From Streptomyces endocoffeicus (lineage in GTDB: Bacteria > Actinomycetota > Actinomycetes > Streptomycetales > Streptomycetaceae): a stretch of DNA of 64,000 nucleotides. The position numbers were made by a program, and so were the translations under genes. Below are positions 25,112 through 34,025 of the stretch, one piece after another; position 1 is the stretch's first letter, and every line of letters starts with the position of its first letter. The DNA lies in assembly GCF_016741935.1 (NCBI RefSeq), contig NZ_JAERRG010000026.1, forward strand, positions 1-64,000, given 5' to 3'. The notes beneath the pieces are model-generated. The model was not told where the DNA came from, did no database searches, and was given only the letters and a program-made list of their open reading frames with translations.

Positions 25112-27441
25112 CCGGAATCGCGGACGGCGCGGGCGCCGTCACCGCCACCCCCGCCGCCGGAACGCCCGTCCAGCCCCCGTCCACCATGGGCCTCGGGGTG
25201 TCCCTGCCGCCCACCGACTCGGCCGCCAAGACCTCGGGCACCTTCCCGTACGCGGCCGACCTGTGGGCCGAGGGGCTGCTGTGGGCGGCCGTGCTGCGTG
25301 CCCCGCACCCGCACGCCCGTATCGTCTCCATCGACACCAAGCAGGCCGTCGACATGCCCGGCGTACGGGCCGTGGTGACCCACACCGACGTGCCCGGCGA
25401 CGCCTCCCACGGCCGCCGGGTCGCCGACCGTCCGGTGTTCGCCAAGGAGCTGGTCCGCCACCACGGCGAGCCCATCGCCGCGGTCGCCGCCGACCACCCC
25501 GACACGGCCCGGCTGGCGGCCGCCGCCATCGCCGTCGAGTACGAGGTGCTGGAGCCGGTCACCGACCCCGAGCAGGCGTTCTCCGCCGAGCCGCTGCACC
25601 CCGACGGCAATCTGGTCCGCCACATCCCGCTGGCCTTCGGCGACCCGGACGTGGTCGGCGAGGTCATCGTCGAGGGGCTGTACCGCATCGGCCGCCAGGA
25701 CCCGGCGCCCATCGGCGCCGAGGCGGGCCTGGCCGTGCCGCGCCCCGACGGCGGGGTGGAGATCTACACCGCCTCCACCGATCCGCACGCCGACCGCGAC
25801 CTGGCCGCCGCCTGCTTCGGTCTTGAGCCGGAGCGGGTGAAGGTCGTCGTCACCGGCGTCCCCGGCGCCATGGGCGAGCGCGAGGACCCGGGGATGCAGC
25901 TGCCGCTCGGGCTGCTGGCGCTGCGCACCGGCCATCCGGTGAAGCTGGCCGCGACCCGTGAGGAGTCCTTCCTCGGCCACGCCCACCGCCATCCCACCCT
26001 GCTGCGCTACCGGCACCACGCGGACTCCCAGGGCAAGCTGGTCAAGGTCGAGGCGCAGATCCTGCTGGACTCGGGCGCCTACGCCGACTCCTCCGCGGAC
26101 ACGCTGGCCGCCGCCGTCTCCTTCGCCTGCGGCCCCTATGTCGTTCCGCACGCCTTCATCGAGGGCTGGGCGGTCCGCACCAACAACCCGCCCTCCGGCC
26201 ATGTGCGCGGCGAGGGCGCGATGCAGGTGTGCGCCGCGTACGAGGGCCAGATGGACAAGCTGGCGGCCAAGCTGGGCCTCGACCCCGTCGAGATCCGCAT
26301 GCGCAATGTGATGGCCACCGGCGATCTGCTGCCCACCGGACAGACCGTCACCTGCCCGGCCCCGGTCGCCGAGCTGCTGCAGGCCGTAAGGGACGCACCG
26401 CTGCCCACCCTCCCCAAGGACGACCCCGAGGAGGAGTGGCTGCTGCCGGGCGGCCTGGAGGGCGCGGGCGAACCGGCCGCGGTGCGGCGCGGGGTCGGCT
26501 ACGCCCTGGGCATGGTCCATATGCTCGGCGCCGAGGGGAGGGACGAGGTCTCCACCGCCACCGTCAAGGTCACCGGGCCGGTGGCCACCGTCATCTGCGC
26601 GGCCGTCGAGACCGGCCAGGGTTTCACCACCCTGGCCCGCCAGATCGTCCAGGACGTCCTCGGTATCGAGGAGGTCCATGTGGCGCCCATCGACACCGAC
26701 CAGCCCCCGGCCGGGCCCGCCTCGCGCGGCCGCCACACCTGGGTCTCGGGCGGTGCGGTCGAGCGCGCCGCGAAGATGGTCCGCACCCAGCTGCTGCAGC
26801 CGCTGGCGCATACGTTCGGTATGTCCACCGAGCTGCTCAGCATCGCCGACGGCAAGATCACCTCGTATGACGGGGTGCTCAGCACCACCGTCGAGGAGGC
26901 TCTGGAGGGCAAGGAGCTGTGGGCCACCGCGCAGTGCCGTCCGCACCCCACCGAGCCGCTGGACGAGACCGGCCAGGGTGACGCCTTCGTCGGGCTCGCC
27001 TACTGCGCGGTGCGCGCCGTGGTGGACGTCGACATCGAGATCGGCGCGGTACGGGTCGTCGACATGACGGTGGCCCAGGACGTGGGCCGGGTCCTCAACC
27101 CGCGTCAGCTGAGGACCCGTATCGAGGCGGGCGTCGCCCAGGGCATCGGCGCGGCCCTCACCGAGAACCTGCGCACCTCACGCGGGGTGGTCCGGCACCC
27201 GGACCTGACCGGCTACGCCCTGCCGACCGCCCTGGACGTCCCCGACGTCCGCATCGTCAAGCTGGTCGAGGAGCGGGACGTGGTGGCGCCCTTCGGCGCC
27301 AAGGCGGCCAGCGCGGTGCCGGTGGTCACCACCCCGGCGGCGGTGGCGGCGGCGGTCCGCGCGGCCACCGGCCGTCCGGTCAACCGCCTCCCGATCCGCC
27401 CCCAGGCGGCGGTGGTCAACCGGGGCCAGGACACCCGGTAA
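25108..27441 (+). CDS. molybdopterin-binding subunit of the xanthine dehydrogenase family, possibly inactive
   Basis: 777 residues, ATG overlapping the upstream stop. The aldehyde oxidase/xanthine dehydrogenase a/b hammerhead domain is at about 40-150 (TSGTFPYAADLWAEGLLWAA). The large molybdopterin domain follows, with AATREESFLGHAHRHPTLL, an ETGQGFTTLARQIVQDVLG motif and QDVGRVLNPRQLRTRIEAG. Several key motifs deviate. The usual GGxFGGRE reads PGAMGERE, the FRGFG loop reads VRGEG, and the segment that normally holds the catalytic Glu (G-x-G-E) reads GAKAASAVPVV, with no Glu. Substrate and activity are therefore doubtful, although the reading frame is intact. Confidence 0.88.
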   Translation: MTGIADGAGAVTATPAAGTPVQPPSTMGLGVSLPPTDSAAKTSGTFPYAADLWAEGLLWAAVLRAPHPHARIVSIDTKQAVDMPGVRAVVTHTDVPGDASHGRRVADRPVFAKELVRHHGEPIAAVAADHPDTARLAAAAIAVEYEVLEPVTDPEQAFSAEPLHPDGNLVRHIPLAFGDPDVVGEVIVEGLYRIGRQDPAPIGAEAGLAVPRPDGGVEIYTASTDPHADRDLAAACFGLEPERVKVVVTGVPGAMGEREDPGMQLPLGLLALRTGHPVKLAATREESFLGHAHRHPTLLRYRHHADSQGKLVKVEAQILLDSGAYADSSADTLAAAVSFACGPYVVPHAFIEGWAVRTNNPPSGHVRGEGAMQVCAAYEGQMDKLAAKLGLDPVEIRMRNVMATGDLLPTGQTVTCPAPVAELLQAVRDAPLPTLPKDDPEEEWLLPGGLEGAGEPAAVRRGVGYALGMVHMLGAEGRDEVSTATVKVTGPVATVICAAVETGQGFTTLARQIVQDVLGIEEVHVAPIDTDQPPAGPASRGRHTWVSGGAVERAAKMVRTQLLQPLAHTFGMSTELLSIADGKITSYDGVLSTTVEEALEGKELWATAQCRPHPTEPLDETGQGDAFVGLAYCAVRAVVDVDIEIGAVRVVDMTVAQDVGRVLNPRQLRTRIEAGVAQGIGAALTENLRTSRGVVRHPDLTGYALPTALDVPDVRIVKLVEERDVVAPFGAKAASAVPVVTTPAAVAAAVRAATGRPVNRLPIRPQAAVVNRGQDTR

Positions 27442-27497
27442 AGAGGCCGCGGGCGGGGCCACCGCCCGCACCTCGCCGTCCGCGGCGCGGGACCGTG

Positions 27498-27532
27498 CGA
27501 GACGTGTGGTCGCGGGATTGTCCGAGACGTGT
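27498..27532 (+). repeat. direct repeat before the deacetylase gene
   Basis: CGAGACGTGT occurs at 27498-27507 and again at 27523-27532, one 25-base period apart, about 60-100 bases before the start codon. It could be a regulator-binding repeat. Confidence 0.35.
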
Positions 27533-27594
27533 AACAGAGGGATCCTTCCCCGCCCCGGCTCCATCCTCATGTTTGCGAAAGCGACACAGGAGAC

Positions 27595-28410
27595 ATGGGG
27601 AGCGAGGCGGACATGGCGCGGCACCGGATCATGGGGGCGAACGGCCGAATACTGGCGGCGGCGTTCGGTGTGATGGGGGTGACCGCCCTGGCCGCCGTGT
27701 GGACCGCCCAGTCCGGGTCCGCCGAGGCGGACCCGGGCGCGTCCCCGACGCCGAAGCCGATCGTGGGCCAGACCTCCAAGCCGGACCCGAAACTGCCCGA
27801 CCCCGTGGTCAACATGGACATAGCCCACGCCTCCGACAAGGGCGCCAAGGGCGTCAACATCACGATCGACGACGGTCCGGATCCGACCTGGACCCCGCAG
27901 GTCCTCCAGGTGCTCAAGGCCAATGGCGTCAAGGCCACCTTCTGCATGGTCGGTCCGCAGGCCCAGGCCCATCCGGACCTGGTCAAGGATGTGGTCGCGG
28001 ACGGGCACCGGCTGTGCGACCACTCCATGTCGCACGACACGACGATGGGCACCAAGTCATCCGCCTACCAGTCCAAGGAGATCCTCGACGCCCAGCGAAT
28101 GATCACCAAGGCGTCAGGGGGCGTCAAGCCGCTCTACTACCGTGCCCCGGGCGGTGCGTTCACCCCGTACAGCCGTCAGATCGCCGCCTCGCAGGGCATG
28201 CGGCCGCTGGGCTGGAACGTGGACTCCAAGGACTTCAAGCAGCCGGGGGTCGACACCATGGTCAACACCGTCAAGAACGAGATCTCCAGCGGCCCCACCG
28301 TGCTCTTCCACGACGCGGGCGGCGACCGCGGCCAGACGGTCGAAGCACTGCGCCAGGTCCTGCCGTGGCTGAAGGAGCAGGGGTACGGCTTCGGTTTCCC
28401 GGTGCGCTGA
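27595..28410 (+). CDS. secreted polysaccharide deacetylase (NodB domain)
   Basis: 271 residues. A signal sequence or membrane anchor occupies about residues 15-40 (GRILAAAFGVMGVTALAAVW), followed by a Pro-rich linker and a NodB domain. Catalytic motifs are present: TIDDGPDPTW (metal-binding Asp), CDHSMSH (the HxxxH/SxxxH metal site), YYRAPGGAFTPY and a C-terminal LFHDAGGDRGQT. Such enzymes remove acetyl groups from chitin oligomers or peptidoglycan outside the cell. ATG 27595 has AGGAG very close; ATG 27613 is an alternative with a better-spaced GAGG. It is convergent with the next gene. Confidence 0.9.
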   Translation: MGSEADMARHRIMGANGRILAAAFGVMGVTALAAVWTAQSGSAEADPGASPTPKPIVGQTSKPDPKLPDPVVNMDIAHASDKGAKGVNITIDDGPDPTWTPQVLQVLKANGVKATFCMVGPQAQAHPDLVKDVVADGHRLCDHSMSHDTTMGTKSSAYQSKEILDAQRMITKASGGVKPLYYRAPGGAFTPYSRQIAASQGMRPLGWNVDSKDFKQPGVDTMVNTVKNEISSGPTVLFHDAGGDRGQTVEALRQVLPWLKEQGYGFGFPVR

Positions 28411-28424
28411 TCAGGGAGACGGAG

Positions 28425-28530
28425 CGCCGGCACCGCTGGGCCGGTGCCGGGTCCGTCACCGGCGGACGCCTTCCTCCCACCGGTGCCGCGTCTGTCACCG
28501 GCGGACGCCATCCGCCCGCCGGTGACGGAC
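28425..28530. terminator. cluster of inverted and direct repeats between convergent genes
   Basis: GCCGGCACC and GGTGCCGG-type arms form strong hairpins, and GTCACCGGCGGACGCC occurs twice about 40 bases apart. The position between two convergent stop codons fits a bidirectional terminator. Confidence 0.55.
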
Positions 28531-28537
28531 ACCCCGC

Positions 28538-29230
28538 TCAGGCCGGGGGCCGACCCGTCAGCGCGGGCTCGCGCTCGCCCTCGGCGGCGGCGAACGGGCA
28601 CTGCCAGTCAGCGGGCTTCGGGCGGCCGGAGTAGCGGCGGGCCTCGGAGAGCTCCTCGTACTCGAGCAGGTTGGGGTTTATGTCGCCCTGGAGCTGGATG
28701 TCCTGCTTGCGGATCTTCTCCGCGAGCCGGTCCCACATCTTGGCGCCCTTGATGCGGTCGAACTGCTCATGCGAGTTGAAGGCCAGCATCGGGAAGGGAG
28801 GACGGCGGCCCCAGCGGCGGTGGGTCTCGTGCAGACCGATGACGAAGAAGGGGTGACCGGCGACGCTGTAGGCGAACTCCCTGGCCTGCGGATCGGACGA
28901 ACAGGCCGCGGCCCAGCGATAGGACCTTGAGTCCTGTTCGTGGAGTAGCTGGAGCTGTTCCCACAGCAGCTCCTCGAACCGCAGCTCATCCACCCCGCGA
29001 GGCTGCTCGAAGGTCGCGATGAAGCTCGTGAACGACCGGTGGCTCCAGTCGGCCGAGTCCACGAAATCCGCGAGATCGAGTGCCATCAGCCGGGCCGAAT
29101 CGTCGGACCCCATCAGGTCATAGTGACGATGGGTGATGCCACCCTTGCGCCAGGCGGACCGTCCCGCCAGGCAGGCGAACCGATCCCCCAGAATGAACCG
29201 CTCCACCTCGTCCGTTGCGTCCACTGTCAT
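28538..29230 (-). CDS. YqcI/YcgG-family protein (putative heme-dependent N-hydroxylase, GntA-like)
   Basis: 230 residues from the ATG at 29228-29230, preceded by GGAAGGAAGG. Family marks are seen in order: the N-terminal FACLAGRSAWRKGG, the central SFIATFEQPRG and FEELLWEQLQLLHE, the His-containing core AGHPFFVIGLHETHRRWGRR, FPMLAFNSHEQFDRIKGAKM, and the end GDINPNLLEYEELSEARRYS. Family members such as GntA of guanitoxin biosynthesis are heme enzymes that N-hydroxylate guanidino compounds. The gene lies about 210 bases downstream of the NRPS on the same strand and is probably its tailoring partner. The substrate here is unknown. Confidence 0.8.
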   Translation of the reverse strand: MTVDATDEVERFILGDRFACLAGRSAWRKGGITHRHYDLMGSDDSARLMALDLADFVDSADWSHRSFTSFIATFEQPRGVDELRFEELLWEQLQLLHEQDSRSYRWAAACSSDPQAREFAYSVAGHPFFVIGLHETHRRWGRRPPFPMLAFNSHEQFDRIKGAKMWDRLAEKIRKQDIQLQGDINPNLLEYEELSEARRYSGRPKPADWQCPFAAAEGEREPALTGRPPA

Positions 29231-29441
29231 GGCCAGCCTTCCTTCCAACTACGTGCCTCCGCGCTGGGAGCTCATCTCCTTCTCCACATGAAGGCGCCCA
29301 CCCTGCTCACCTGCGTAGGAGAGCAGGAGAACGAGATGGGGCGCCTGGCTGAATTGTGATCGTCGAGGGCCCATTCGGCGAAATCGGGTCCGGGCCGCCC
29401 TCGAGGGAGCGGCCCCGACCCGGGCCCTGAGCCCCTGCCTT

Positions 29442-32400
29442 TCAGCTCCGGGTGCGGTCCAGCGCCGCCGCCACCACCGGGCCGATCCGGTCCAGGGACT
29501 CCTCCCGCATCATCCGGTAGTGGTGATCGGGGACGCCGTGCACCACCAGGGCGCCGTCCACGGAGGAGAGCCAGGCGTCCGCCACATGCAGCGGATCGCG
29601 CCGGTAGCCGGGGATCTCCCGCACGGCCCGGAACAGCAGCATGTCGCCCTGGAACCGCTCGGGCGCGAACTTCCGCATCAGCTCCTGGTCGTTGAGCAGG
29701 ATGTCGAGCAGCGGGAAGCTGGTCTCGCCCGCCAGCAGCCGGGCGGGCAGCCCGGTCTCCCGGCAGAGGTCGGCCACCAGGTCGGCGGTGCCGTCGGCCC
29801 CGTCGGGGTGCGCCTCCAGCCAGCCCGGGGCGAAGATGTCGCCGCCCCCGATGTCGTCGAGCAGCACCCCCAGCCACTGGCGCTTGCTGAGTTCCGGCGC
29901 CTCGGGCAGCGCCTGGGCGTTGTCGGGGTAGGCGTCGACCACGGCCAGCGTGGCGACCTCCTCGCCCCGCGCCTGCAGCCGGGTGGCCATGGCGTGGGCG
30001 ATCAGCCCGCCGAAGGACCAGCCGAGCAGATGGTACGGACCGGTCGGCTGGACGGCCCGGATCTGCTCCAGATAGTCGGCGGCCATCTCCTCGACGCTCG
30101 CCGGGAGGACGTCCGGTTCGGTGAGACCGCGCGCCTGGAGGGCGTACACCGGCTGGTCCGGGGCGAGATGGCGGAGCAGTCCGGTGTACGACCAGCCGAG
30201 ACCGCCGCCGGGGTGGACGCAGAACAGCGGCGGGCGCGCCCCCTCGCCGCGCAGCGGCAGCAGGATGTCCAGCGGCTGCTGGCGGTGCGCCTCGGCCGGG
30301 CCGGCGGCGTCCAGGCGGGCCACCAGCCGGGCGACGGTCGGCGCCTCGAAGAGGTCGCGCATCGACAGCTCGGTGGCCAGCGCGGCGCGGGCCTGGCTGG
30401 CCAGCTTGGAGGCGAGCAGTGAATGGCCGCCGAGCAGGAAGAAGTCGTCGTCGACGGTGACGCCGTCGACGCCCAGGACCTCGCCGAAGAGCGCGCACAG
30501 CGTCTCCTCGCGCGGGGTGCTGGGCGCCCGCCCGCCCGTGGCGGCCTCGAAGGAGGGGGCGGGCAGCGCGGCGCGGTTCAGCTTGCCGTTGGCGGTCAGG
30601 GGAAGGGCGTCGAGGATCACGAACGCGCTGGGCACCATGTGCTCGGGCAGCACCTCGCCCAGCGCCTCGCGGGCCGCGGCGACGTCCGGCGGGGTGTCCC
30701 CGGCGGACGTCACATAGCCGATCAGCCGCTGGTCGCCGGGGCGGTCGGCGCGGACCGCCGCGGCGGCCTCGGCCACCTGGGGGAGCGCCCGCAGCGCCGC
30801 CTCGACCTCGCCCAGCTCGACGCGGAAGCCGCGCAGCTGGACCTGGCCGTCGGCGCGGCCGACGTACTCGACGTCGCCGTCCGGCCGCATACGGGCCAGG
30901 TCGCCGGTGCGGTACATCCGGGTGCCGGGCGGGCCGTAGGGGTCGGCGACGAAGCGCTCCGCGGTCAGGGCGGCCCGGTTGAGATAGCCGCGGGCCAGCT
31001 GCGCCCCGGACACGTACAGCTCGCCGGTGACCCCGGCCGGGCAGGGCTTCAGGGCGCTGTCGAGGACGTACATCCGGGTGTTCCACACCGGCCGGCCGAT
31101 CGGCACCGGGCCCTCGCCGCCGGGTGCGGAGGGGTGGTGGGCGATCTGGATGGTGGTCTCGGTGGGCCCGTAGAGGTTGTTCAGCGGCACGCCGGGGAAC
31201 CGCTCGTGGAACCGCTCGGCGGTCTCGCGCGGCAGCGCCTCACCGCCGCTGAAGGCCCGTCGCAGGACGCCCGCGCACGCGTCGGCGGCGCCCGGCTCGG
31301 CGAGGAACGCCTGGAGCATCGACGGCACGAACTGGAGCGTGGTGATGCCCTCCTCGCGCACCGTGCGCGCCAGATACGCGGGGTCCTTGTGGCCGCCGGG
31401 CTTGGCCACCACCAGGGTCGCGCCGCTGATCAGCGGCCAGAAGAACTCCCAGACGGAGGCGTCGAACCCGGCCGGGGTCTTCTGGAGCATCCGGTCCCCG
31501 GGGGCGAGGCCGTAGGCGCCCCGCATCCACTCCATGTTGTTGGCCACGGCCCGGTGGGGCACCAGGACGCCCTTGGGGCGGCCGGTGGAACCCGAGGTGT
31601 AGATGATGTACGCGGGGTGCTCGGGGCCGATCGCCACCGCCGGGGCGGAGCCGCCCGCCGCGCCGCCGCTGCCCGTGAGGTCCACGACGTCCAGCAGCAG
31701 CCGCCCCACACCGTGGCGCGCGGGCAGCGCACCGGCGCTGTCGGCGCGGGTGACCACGAGCGCGGGACCCGCGTCGTCGAGCATGTACGCCAGCCGCTCG
31801 GCCGGGTAGTCCAGGTCCAGGGGCAGATACGCGGCCCCCGTCCTCAGCACCGCGATCAGCGCGATGACCAGGTCCGCGGAGCGGGGCAGGGCCACGCCGA
31901 CGGTGCGCTCGGGCCCGGCGCCGCGCGCGATGAGCACCCGGGCCAGCCGGTTGGCCGCCCGGTCCAGCTCCGCGTAGCTGAGCACGGTGTCATCGTCATC
32001 GCAGACCAGGGCCTGGGCGTCGGGGGTCCGGGCGGCCTGGGCCGCCAGCAGCGCCGGGAGGGTGGCGCCGGAGGTGGGGTGCGCCGTGTCGCCCGGCGCG
32101 CCCAGGACCCGCCGGCGCTCCTCGGCGGACAGCAGCTCCAGCGAGCCGACGGTGCGCTGCGTGTCGGAGGTGTCGGAGGTGTCGGAGAGGGTGCGCAGCA
32201 GGCCGAGATAGCGCTCCCGGTGGCCGATGAGGGCGTCCTCGGTATAGAGGTTGGAGTTGGCGTTGAGGTCGATCCGGATACCGGTGCCGTCGGACCGGTC
32301 GTATCCCATGATCGAGAGGTCCTCGACGGTGCCGTTGGAGAGGTTGTGCGCCTTGACCCGGTGACCGGCGAAGTGGAAGTCGTAGTCGTACGTCATGATG

Positions 32401-33467
32401 TTGACGTGCGGGCCGAGCAATCCGTTTCCGCCGTCCGGGAGTCGCAGATCCCGGGCCAGGTCGATTCGGCGGTAGCGCTGATGCCGAAGGGCCTGCCTGA
32501 CTTCACGTGAGATCTGCCGGACCAGCTCCCGTATTCGCATATCGGCGCGTACCTGGATGCGCAGCGGCACCACATTGGCGAACATCCCGGGAATAGCGCG
32601 GGAAGTGGCATCGGTACGGCCGGATACGGGGAGCGTCAGAATGATGTCCGATTTACCGGTCAATCGGTGCAGATACAGCGCGGTTGCCGCAATGATCATA
32701 GCGGACCAGTGGGTGGCGTATTTACGCGCGGCGGCCCGCAGCTCGACCGCTTCCGCCTCGGTCAGGTAGGCGGTCTGGCGGCGGACGGTGGAAAGTTCCC
32801 TGGTGGGGTGGGTGGAAAGCCGCGCTGGGCGCGGGGAATCACCGAAGTGTTCCAGCCAGTACGCCCGGTCTTTGGCGAAATCCGGTGAGGCCCGGTATTC
32901 CGCGTCCTGGTCGAGCATCGCCCGCAGGGAGGCGAAGACCGTTTCCCCCTCGGCCGGGTCGGTCCCCTCGACGAGCGCGGTGTACACCTCGGCGGTCCGC
33001 CGGCCCAGCAGGGCGGCCGAGCCGGCGTCCGAGACGATGTGGTGGGTGCCCTGGTACCAGAGGAAGCGCTCGGCCTCCACCTTGATCAGGGCGAAGGAGA
33101 ACGCCGGGTGGTCGCCCAGCTTGAGCGCCCCCGTGGCCAGGTCGTTCTTCATCCACCGCTCGGCCGCGGCCCAGGGGTCGTCCTCGGCGGTGAGGTCAAG
33201 CTTCGGGAGCTCCCAGTCGGTCACCGGGTCAAGGGCCTGCCAGGGCTCCCCGTCGTCCTCGCCGACCCGGATGTTGTAGGGCTCGGCCTCCGCCACCGCT
33301 CTGCGCAGGGCCCGCTCGAATAGCTCGGTGTCTATCGGTCCTTGTATCTCCAGGTACTCACCGACCCGGAAGGTGGTGCTCTCCGGCGGCTCCAGCTGCT
33401 CTATGAACCAGATTTCACTCTGGCCGGTCGAGAGCGGCAGACGGGCGGCCGGTACGGCGGGCTGCAC
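29442..33467 (-). CDS. single-module nonribosomal peptide synthetase C-A-PCP-TE, predicted Gln-loading
   Basis: 1341 residues from GTG 33465-33467, with GGGGGAAAT ahead of it. Domains: condensation (about 10-440; active site THHIVSDAG at 141-149), adenylation (470-965; YIIYTSGSTGRPKG, NLYGPTETTIQ, MYRTGDLARM, NGKLNR with Lys962), carrier (985-1050; LLGGHSLLAS, Ser near 1016) and thioesterase (1078-1340; LLGWSFGG, Ser1151). Reading the ten specificity positions by alignment in my head gives D-A-W-Q-F-G-L-I-Q-K, one residue from a published Gln code. A free-standing module with its own C and TE domains would join an acyl or amino-acyl donor to Gln and release or cyclise the product. No MbtH-like gene is nearby. 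Confidence 0.92.
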   Translation of the reverse strand: MQPAVPAARLPLSTGQSEIWFIEQLEPPESTTFRVGEYLEIQGPIDTELFERALRRAVAEAEPYNIRVGEDDGEPWQALDPVTDWELPKLDLTAEDDPWAAAERWMKNDLATGALKLGDHPAFSFALIKVEAERFLWYQGTHHIVSDAGSAALLGRRTAEVYTALVEGTDPAEGETVFASLRAMLDQDAEYRASPDFAKDRAYWLEHFGDSPRPARLSTHPTRELSTVRRQTAYLTEAEAVELRAAARKYATHWSAMIIAATALYLHRLTGKSDIILTLPVSGRTDATSRAIPGMFANVVPLRIQVRADMRIRELVRQISREVRQALRHQRYRRIDLARDLRLPDGGNGLLGPHVNIMTYDYDFHFAGHRVKAHNLSNGTVEDLSIMGYDRSDGTGIRIDLNANSNLYTEDALIGHRERYLGLLRTLSDTSDTSDTQRTVGSLELLSAEERRRVLGAPGDTAHPTSGATLPALLAAQAARTPDAQALVCDDDDTVLSYAELDRAANRLARVLIARGAGPERTVGVALPRSADLVIALIAVLRTGAAYLPLDLDYPAERLAYMLDDAGPALVVTRADSAGALPARHGVGRLLLDVVDLTGSGGAAGGSAPAVAIGPEHPAYIIYTSGSTGRPKGVLVPHRAVANNMEWMRGAYGLAPGDRMLQKTPAGFDASVWEFFWPLISGATLVVAKPGGHKDPAYLARTVREEGITTLQFVPSMLQAFLAEPGAADACAGVLRRAFSGGEALPRETAERFHERFPGVPLNNLYGPTETTIQIAHHPSAPGGEGPVPIGRPVWNTRMYVLDSALKPCPAGVTGELYVSGAQLARGYLNRAALTAERFVADPYGPPGTRMYRTGDLARMRPDGDVEYVGRADGQVQLRGFRVELGEVEAALRALPQVAEAAAAVRADRPGDQRLIGYVTSAGDTPPDVAAAREALGEVLPEHMVPSAFVILDALPLTANGKLNRAALPAPSFEAATGGRAPSTPREETLCALFGEVLGVDGVTVDDDFFLLGGHSLLASKLASQARAALATELSMRDLFEAPTVARLVARLDAAGPAEAHRQQPLDILLPLRGEGARPPLFCVHPGGGLGWSYTGLLRHLAPDQPVYALQARGLTEPDVLPASVEEMAADYLEQIRAVQPTGPYHLLGWSFGGLIAHAMATRLQARGEEVATLAVVDAYPDNAQALPEAPELSKRQWLGVLLDDIGGGDIFAPGWLEAHPDGADGTADLVADLCRETGLPARLLAGETSFPLLDILLNDQELMRKFAPERFQGDMLLFRAVREIPGYRRDPLHVADAWLSSVDGALVVHGVPDHHYRMMREESLDRIGPVVAAALDRTRS

Positions 33468-33751
33468 ATTTCCCCCACTGAGAATGGGACCACGGTCGAA
33501 GAATGTGCCCGCCGACCGGGAGTAGTTTTCCGCACGGTCACAGGCACCACACGCGACCCTATGAGACGGAATTGCACTCAGTGCGGGGGCCAGGAGACCG
33601 TTCGGTGGCGAGACTGTGAAAATCGCCGAGCCCTAGGTGTTTACCTGGAGTATCCGCGATGGCTCAACGGCATGAGCGCGTGCACGAGCATGCGCCCTAC
33701 GGGCTCAAGTGTCGAGAGGATGTCGGGGAGTTCACCGAGCGGCAACCCAAT
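33468..33751. promoter_or_regulatory. upstream region of the NRPS gene
   Basis: No gene is supported between the NRPS start and the tRNA terminator. The short open frames here have no recognisable similarity. The region is less GC-rich at 33530-33660 and should contain the NRPS promoter on the minus strand; no operator could be named. Confidence 0.35.
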
Positions 33752-33779
33752 GCGCGGGCGCCGAGTGAGGCGCCCGCGC
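33752..33779 (-). terminator. hairpin terminator of the tRNA-Cys gene
   Basis: GCGCGGGCGCC and GGCGCCCGCGC form a perfect 11-pair stem with a six-base loop, starting 11 bases past the tRNA 3' end on the minus strand. Confidence 0.75.
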
Positions 33780-33789
33780 CGGGGTGTGG

Positions 33790-33861
33790 AGGCCGTGGCG
33801 GGAATCGAACCCACGTAACTCGATTTGCAGTCGAGCCCCTCAACCACTCGGGCACACGGCC
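33790..33861 (-). tRNA. tRNA-Cys (anticodon GCA)
   Basis: The minus strand folds into a complete cloverleaf. The acceptor stem is GGCCGTG / CACGGCC (7 pairs) with discriminator U. The anticodon stem is CTCGA / TCGAG around loop CTGCAAA with anticodon GCA. The T arm is GTGGG-TTCGATT-CCCGC and the variable loop is four bases. The CCA end is not encoded. No integrase or repeated 3' end was seen nearby, so it does not appear to be used as an attachment site. Confidence 0.95.
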
Positions 33862-34025
33862 GATGTCGTGCTTACGTTCCCGACGATAGGACCGGGGCGG
33901 GGCGGGCACAACGGAGCGGCGGGGGCTGCCATACGACTGACACACTGCGTTCACGCCCCGCCGGGCGGCGCCCGGGCCCCTTCATGGCGTGGGCGCGCGC
34001 CCCGCCTTCACCGCGCGCCCCGCCT

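Noticed and set aside
30423..32510. A 695-codon plus-strand open frame opposite the NRPS
   Set aside because: The NRPS on the minus strand has all core motifs; the plus-strand frame is Gly/Val/Arg/Gln low-complexity without domains.
33790..33861. tRNA-Cys as attachment site for an integrated element
   Set aside because: No integrase gene and no second copy of the tRNA 3' end were seen within the window.
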